This document shows, one piece after another, positions 60,241-64,000 of a DNA stretch of 64,000 bases. The stretch lies in NCBI GenBank assembly GCA_024640085.1, contig JAHEFR010000015.1:1-64000 (forward strand), written 5' to 3'. The position numbers and the translations under genes are program-made. The number at the start of each line of letters is the position of its first letter. Position 1 is the first letter of the stretch. The notes under the pieces were generated by a model. The model saw only the letters and a list, made by a program, of their open reading frames with translations, was not told the origin of the DNA and did not search any database. This DNA is from Gammaproteobacteria bacterium (GTDB lineage Bacteria > Pseudomonadota > Gammaproteobacteria > Steroidobacterales > XN24).

Positions 60241-60354
60241 ATCTTTCTCCTTGTCCGCGCCGTGGCGGGCGCCTCCGGTCATGGTGATCGTAGTTATATT
60301 AGCGGTACCGGGACCGCTTGCCAGTCCCCTCTCCCGATATCCCGCCGATCAGCC

Positions 60355-61854
60355 TCAGGATCCGGACCTGGGGTGGAGCCAGCCCGGCAGGAAGGAGTAT
60401 GGGTCTACGCCGTCCGTTTCCGCCATTTCGATTCCCAGGTCAAGCAACTGCTCGCGAAGGCTCCCCTCCGCCAGGGCATCGAACAATTCCGTGCAGCCAC
60501 CGAGGTGCCGCCCGCCGATGAAGATCTGAGGTATCGTCGGCGTCCCCGTGCGCGCCTTCAGCACCGCGCGGATCTTGCCGCCGAGGTCGTCTTCCTGGTA
60601 CGCGACCGAATCCAGGTCGACCGCCCGGTATGGAATATCCAGGCTGGCAAACAGTTTCCTGGCGGACCAGCAGAACTCACACCATTCCAGGGCAAACATC
60701 ACCACAGGCTGCGCCTCGGAGTCGATGACCTGGGCGACCATGGCTTCGACCTCCGGCTCGAGTGCCTCCTTCGATGAGGTCTCCGGCGCAGGCTCGGCGA
60801 CCGGCGTCACGTCGAACCGGAAATTCGGCGTCGAACAGGAGATCGCCACCTCCTCCTCGGTCATGTCCTCGGGGACGTCCTCGAACAACGGCGTGCTCAG
60901 GTATCGTTCACCGGTGTCCGGCAACATGCACAGGATGGTCGAGCCCTCGGCGGCCGACTCGCAGACCTTCAGGGCGCCCGCGAACGTCGCCCCGCCGGAG
61001 ATGCCCGTCAGGATACCTTCCTTGCGCGACAGTTCACGGGACAGTCTCAAGGCTTCGGCTCCCGCCACCGGGATGATCTCGTCGATGACTTCCATGTCGA
61101 CGGCATCTTCGGCCAGTTTCGGAATGAAGTCCGGTGACCATCCCTGGACCAGATGAGGGCGGAAGCTGGGGTGGCTGGCCGCAGGAACGCCGTCAGGCAT
61201 GCGCTGCTGCCGGATGCCGCTGCCCAGAACTTGCGAGTTGTCCGGCTCGCAGACGATGATCCTGGTATCCGGACTCTCCGCGCTGAGCACCCTGGCCACG
61301 CCCTTGAGTGTGCCGCCGGTGCCAAACCCTGTCACCCAGTAGTCCAGGCCACGGTCGTCGAAGTCTCCCAGGATTTCGCGGGCCGTGGTCCGGGAGTGAA
61401 TGTCCGCGTTGGCCTCGTTCTCGAACTGTCGGCAGAGGAACCAGCCGTGGGCCTCGGCCAGTTCGACAGCCTTGGCGAGCATGCCGGTGCCCTTGTTCGC
61501 CGCCGGGGTCAATATGACGCTCGCGCCGAGAAACCGCATCAGCTTGCGGCGCTCGATAGAGAAATTTTCGGCCATCACCACCACCAGCGGATATCCCTTC
61601 GCCGCGCACACCATGGCCAGGCCGATGCCGGTGTTGCCGCTAGTAGCCTCGATGACGGTCTGTCCGGGCGCCAGGGCTCCCGAACGCTCGGCGTCCTCGA
61701 TGACGCCGAGGGCCAGCCGATCCTTGACCGAACCCATGGGATTGAAGGCCTCGCACTTGACGTAGAGATCCACTCCCGGCGGAGCCAGGGAATTGACACG
61801 CACCACCGGCGTGCGCCCGATGGTCCCCAGGATGCTTTCGTAGATTGTCCCCAT
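60355..61854 (-). CDS. Cysteine synthase fused to a C-terminal glutaredoxin domain
   Basis: Residues 1-320 are a PLP-dependent O-acetylserine sulfhydrylase: CEAFNPMGSVKDRLAL holds the catalytic lysine, VIEATSGNTGIGLAM the substrate-binding loop, GTGGTLKGVARVL the phosphate loop and GILTGISGGATFAGAL the C-terminal PLP-side loop. After a Glu/Pro-rich linker (about 340-375) comes a glutaredoxin-like domain (about 378-460) with WCEFCWSARKLF (CxxC) and GTPTIPQIFIGGRHLGGCTEL. The enzyme makes cysteine from O-acetylserine and sulfide; the glutaredoxin part may reduce it or use glutathione. Single-domain CysK enzymes are about 310 residues. Confidence 0.85.
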   Translation of the reverse strand: MGTIYESILGTIGRTPVVRVNSLAPPGVDLYVKCEAFNPMGSVKDRLALGVIEDAERSGALAPGQTVIEATSGNTGIGLAMVCAAKGYPLVVVMAENFSIERRKLMRFLGASVILTPAANKGTGMLAKAVELAEAHGWFLCRQFENEANADIHSRTTAREILGDFDDRGLDYWVTGFGTGGTLKGVARVLSAESPDTRIIVCEPDNSQVLGSGIRQQRMPDGVPAASHPSFRPHLVQGWSPDFIPKLAEDAVDMEVIDEIIPVAGAEALRLSRELSRKEGILTGISGGATFAGALKVCESAAEGSTILCMLPDTGERYLSTPLFEDVPEDMTEEEVAISCSTPNFRFDVTPVAEPAPETSSKEALEPEVEAMVAQVIDSEAQPVVMFALEWCEFCWSARKLFASLDIPYRAVDLDSVAYQEDDLGGKIRAVLKARTGTPTIPQIFIGGRHLGGCTELFDALAEGSLREQLLDLGIEMAETDGVDPYSFLPGWLHPRSGS

Positions 61855-61998
61855 CGCTCCACTCCCCTCTCGAGTGCGCCCCGCCGCGGATCACGGTCTG
61901 GACGATAGCGTCAGCTGGCTCTAGTCTAACCGCTGAACCCGTGAACGATCATGGACGGGCCCTGTCCCTAGTCATATGAGCACCTCGTCGGCATCGTG

Positions 61999-63051
61999 AT
62001 GATGAATTCAGTCCTCAGACCGTTGGCGTCCGTCACCGCCGCACTCGCCACCCTGGCGCTCACCGACCTGAGCCTGGCCGAGTCCGCGGCGCCGGAACCG
62101 GGGCAACTGCTGGGAGGGAAGCAGACCACCTACCCGGGCTGGTTCAAGGACAGCTTTCTGGAGTTCGAGGATGATGTGCTCGAGGCGGCGGAGAACGGGC
62201 GGAGAGTGATCCTGTTCTTCCACCAGGACAACTGCCCGTACTGCAACGCCTTGGTCGAACGCAACCTGTCACAGAAGCAAATCGAGGACAAGATCCGTGG
62301 AAACTTTGACGTCATCGCCCTCAACCTGAGAGGAGATCGAGATATCGTCAGCGTCGACGGCACCAGTTACTCCGAGAAGGATTTTGCCCGCGCCCTCGAC
62401 ATACAGTTCACGCCGACTCTGCTGTTCCTGGACGAAGACGGCGGTCTCGTACTTCGGCTCAACGGGTACGTTCCCCCTCCCGAGTTCGAAGCGGCGTTGG
62501 ACTTTGTGGCCCAAAAACTGAAGGCCCGCGGGATCAGCTACAGAGATTATGTTTCCAGCGTAGTGACACCGGGCGGTGGCGGGGAGTTAATCCAGGAGCC
62601 ATTTTTCTCGCCCCCCCCGCACGATTTCAGGGCGACTTCCGGCCGGCCCATGGCCGTATTCTTCGAGCAGAGACAATGCCCCGGTTGCGACGAACTGCAC
62701 TGGGAGATCCTGGCCGACGAAGACACGGCCCGCTTCGTGGAACCTTTCTACGCCGTACAGCTGGACATGTGGTCGGACCAGGTCCTGACGACGCCGTCGG
62801 GTGAACAGAAAACGGCCCGCGAATGGGCCCGGGACCTGGATATCCAGTATGCGCCGACCATCGTCCTGTTCTCACGTGACAGCGAGGAGATCATCCGCAG
62901 CGAAGCCGGGTTCAAGCGTTTTCACACCCAGTCCATCCTTGATTATGTGGCCAGCGGGGCTTACGAGACCGAGCCAGATTTCCAGCGTTTCCTGACGGAG
63001 CGGGCGGACCGGATAATGGCCACGGGCCAGGACGTGGATATCTGGAAATAG
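61999..63051 (+). CDS. Periplasmic protein with two thioredoxin-like domains
   Basis: The ~350-residue product has a signal peptide (VLRPLASVTAALATLALTDLSLA). Domain 1 has DNCPYCNALVERNLSQKQIEDKI with an active-site CPYC; domain 2 has RQCPGCDELHWEILADEDTARFV with CPGC. Each domain also has the cis-proline strand (FTPTLLFLDEDGG; YAPTIVLFSRDSE). SoxW/DsbD-gamma-like periplasmic thioredoxins are similar but usually single-domain. It is divergent from the CysK-Grx gene; two ATGs (61999, 62002) stand at the start. C8 run at 62611-62618 encodes SPPP. Confidence 0.8.
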   Translation: MMNSVLRPLASVTAALATLALTDLSLAESAAPEPGQLLGGKQTTYPGWFKDSFLEFEDDVLEAAENGRRVILFFHQDNCPYCNALVERNLSQKQIEDKIRGNFDVIALNLRGDRDIVSVDGTSYSEKDFARALDIQFTPTLLFLDEDGGLVLRLNGYVPPPEFEAALDFVAQKLKARGISYRDYVSSVVTPGGGGELIQEPFFSPPPHDFRATSGRPMAVFFEQRQCPGCDELHWEILADEDTARFVEPFYAVQLDMWSDQVLTTPSGEQKTAREWARDLDIQYAPTIVLFSRDSEEIIRSEAGFKRFHTQSILDYVASGAYETEPDFQRFLTERADRIMATGQDVDIWK

Positions 63052-63054
63052 GTG

Positions 63055-63080
63055 CGTCCCGTCAGAGCCGGGACGGGTTT
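63055..63080 (+). terminator. Possible terminator after the double-thioredoxin gene
   Basis: CGTCCCG-N7-CGGGACG is a perfect 7-bp stem starting 3 bp after the stop, followed by GGTTTC. The T tract is short, so strength is uncertain. Confidence 0.4.
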
Positions 63081-63317
63081 CAGAACCGTGGCGACCCGGG
63101 ATGGACCGGCAAAGGACACCGCCGGCCCGGTATCGGGCCGTGATTCCGCGGCAAATAACGCGGAGAGTCGCAGGTCCTGAGTATGCCGTCTGGTCCGGCG
63201 CGGGGCGGAACGCGCATGCACGCCATGTTCTCCCTTAACAGAACCGAGGTAATATGCGGCACTTTGTGGCGGGGTCGGACCGTGGTCTGACGTTGCCCCG
63301 GGGGAACGGGAGAGAAC

Positions 63318-64000
63318 GTGTATCGCCTTATTTCGCTGATCGTGTTATTCCTGCTGGGCCCGGCGGCGCTTGCCGGGCCCTGGATCGATCCCGGCGACGC
63401 CGGTCTGCGCCACGACATACAGGTGCTGGCCGACGCCGGCGTCATCACCGGTCCGGTCTCCACCTGGCCCCTGTCCACTGCCGATCTGTCCCTGGCTCTG
63501 GAGACGGTGCCTGACGATCTGTCCGGGGAGGCGAAGGCGGCCCTCGCCCGCGTGGGACGCCGCCTCGAGGCTGCCCGGGAAGTCGGCAAGATCACTGTTG
63601 TGGGCCACGTTTCCGCCGCCCAGCACCCGCAGGAGATCCGCTCGTTCGAGGACGAACCCAGGGACACTGGCGAGATCGGCGCGGGTTTCGAATGGACAGG
63701 GGACCGCTACGCCCTCCGGCTGCAGGGACAGTGGGTGGACGACCCGGACGATGGCAAGGAATGGCGGGCAGACGACAGCTACCTCGGTGTCGCGCTGGGC
63801 AACTGGATGCTCGCCGCCTCGACCTCGGAACGCTACTGGGGCCCGGGTTGGCAGAGCAGCTTGATGCTGAGCAACAATGCCCGCCCGATCCCCGCATTCA
63901 CCCTCGAGCGGAACCTGACGACACCGTTCGAGTCCCGCTGGCTGAGCTGGATTGGTTCCTGGGATCTGGCCGTCATGTGGGGATTCCTGGACGACGACAG
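63318..64000 (+). CDS. Capsule-assembly Wzi-family outer-membrane protein, 3' partial
   Basis: A frame from GTG 63318, behind GGGAGAG, runs to the right edge, giving 227 codons. The signal peptide (YRLISLIVLFLLGPAALAG) is followed by PWIDPGDAGLRHDIQVLADAG and TWPLSTADL, the N-terminal motif of Wzi-like beta-barrels, then beta strands with FEWTGDRYALRLQGQWVDD, ERYWGPGWQSSLMLSNNARP and TTPFESRWLSWIG. Wzi proteins hold capsular polysaccharide on the cell surface. The C-terminus is outside the window. Confidence 0.85.
   Translation, partial: MYRLISLIVLFLLGPAALAGPWIDPGDAGLRHDIQVLADAGVITGPVSTWPLSTADLSLALETVPDDLSGEAKAALARVGRRLEAAREVGKITVVGHVSAAQHPQEIRSFEDEPRDTGEIGAGFEWTGDRYALRLQGQWVDDPDDGKEWRADDSYLGVALGNWMLAASTSERYWGPGWQSSLMLSNNARPIPAFTLERNLTTPFESRWLSWIGSWDLAVMWGFLDDD

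Noticed and set aside
1-64000. CRISPR array, prophage or insertion sequence
   Set aside because: No regularly spaced repeats, cas, integrase, capsid or transposase genes were seen on either strand.

Overview
This 64 kb window is high-GC bacterial chromosome, most likely from a gammaproteobacterium. The evidence is the birA-coaX-tRNA-Thr order, a complete hya/hup-type membrane-bound [NiFe]-hydrogenase operon with HyaE, HyaF and HybE homologues, a DUF1244 protein, a PBP4-type DacB and a CysK. The repeated TolB-like/TPR membrane proteins recall marine and sediment lineages such as Woeseiaceae or Wenzhouxiangella relatives, but that placement is inference. I saw no insertion sequence, prophage, CRISPR array or rRNA.

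Layout. 0-10 kb: the C-terminal part of a DUF748/AsmA-like envelope protein, two TolB-like/TPR membrane proteins flanking a glycosyltransferase-like TPR protein, and an MltF-like lytic transglycosylase. 10-18.6 kb: a DMT exporter, a secreted acidic protein, a FAN1-like nuclease fused to a DnaQ-type exonuclease, an agmatinase-family ureohydrolase, a third TolB/TPR protein and an AmpG-like MFS permease. 18.7-22.1 kb: an ArsR-headed operon (ArsR, DUF4287/DUF5655, SRPBCC, two GNATs, methyltransferase). 22.2-27.3 kb: housekeeping genes (tRNA-Thr, coaX, birA, plsY, HIT protein, lipid kinase, DMT transporter). 27.3-36.9 kb: an oxygenase, a short repeat cluster with an inverted copy, a fourth TolB/TPR gene, an acyltransferase, a membrane gene interrupted by TGA, a flavin monooxygenase/esterase pair with a divergent TetR, and a fifth, divergent TolB/TPR gene. 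36.9-46.1 kb: kelch protein, two guanidino-group hydrolases of the arginine-deiminase superfamily, a CMD protein, an ECF sigma factor with a frameshifted partner, an AI-2E-type permease, DacB, a lone HicA-like protein and a SEC-C/prolyl-hydroxylase protein. 46.1-53.8 kb: the hydrogenase operon (hupSLCDGHIJ-hypA-Ni permease). 53.8-64 kb: a 48-residue membrane protein, an MddA-like methyltransferase, a sixth TolB/TPR protein that uniquely carries a winged helix, a LysR/pirin pair, DUF1244, DUF2845, a CysK-glutaredoxin fusion, a double-thioredoxin protein and the start of a Wzi-family protein.

Functional links. The hydrogenase small subunit has the six-cysteine proximal-cluster signature of oxygen-tolerant group 1d enzymes. 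Its operon is preceded by an FNR/Anr-type box centred about 41 bp before the predicted transcription start, so H2 uptake is probably switched on at low oxygen. The most original feature is the dispersed TolB/TPR family. Its members share an N-terminal three-helix membrane module. Four have an AATCGACA motif about 52-57 nt before the likely start codon, and three have a small hairpin with a 9-nt loop that encloses the Shine-Dalgarno sequence. This looks like a coordinately controlled, possibly undescribed envelope-sensing family.
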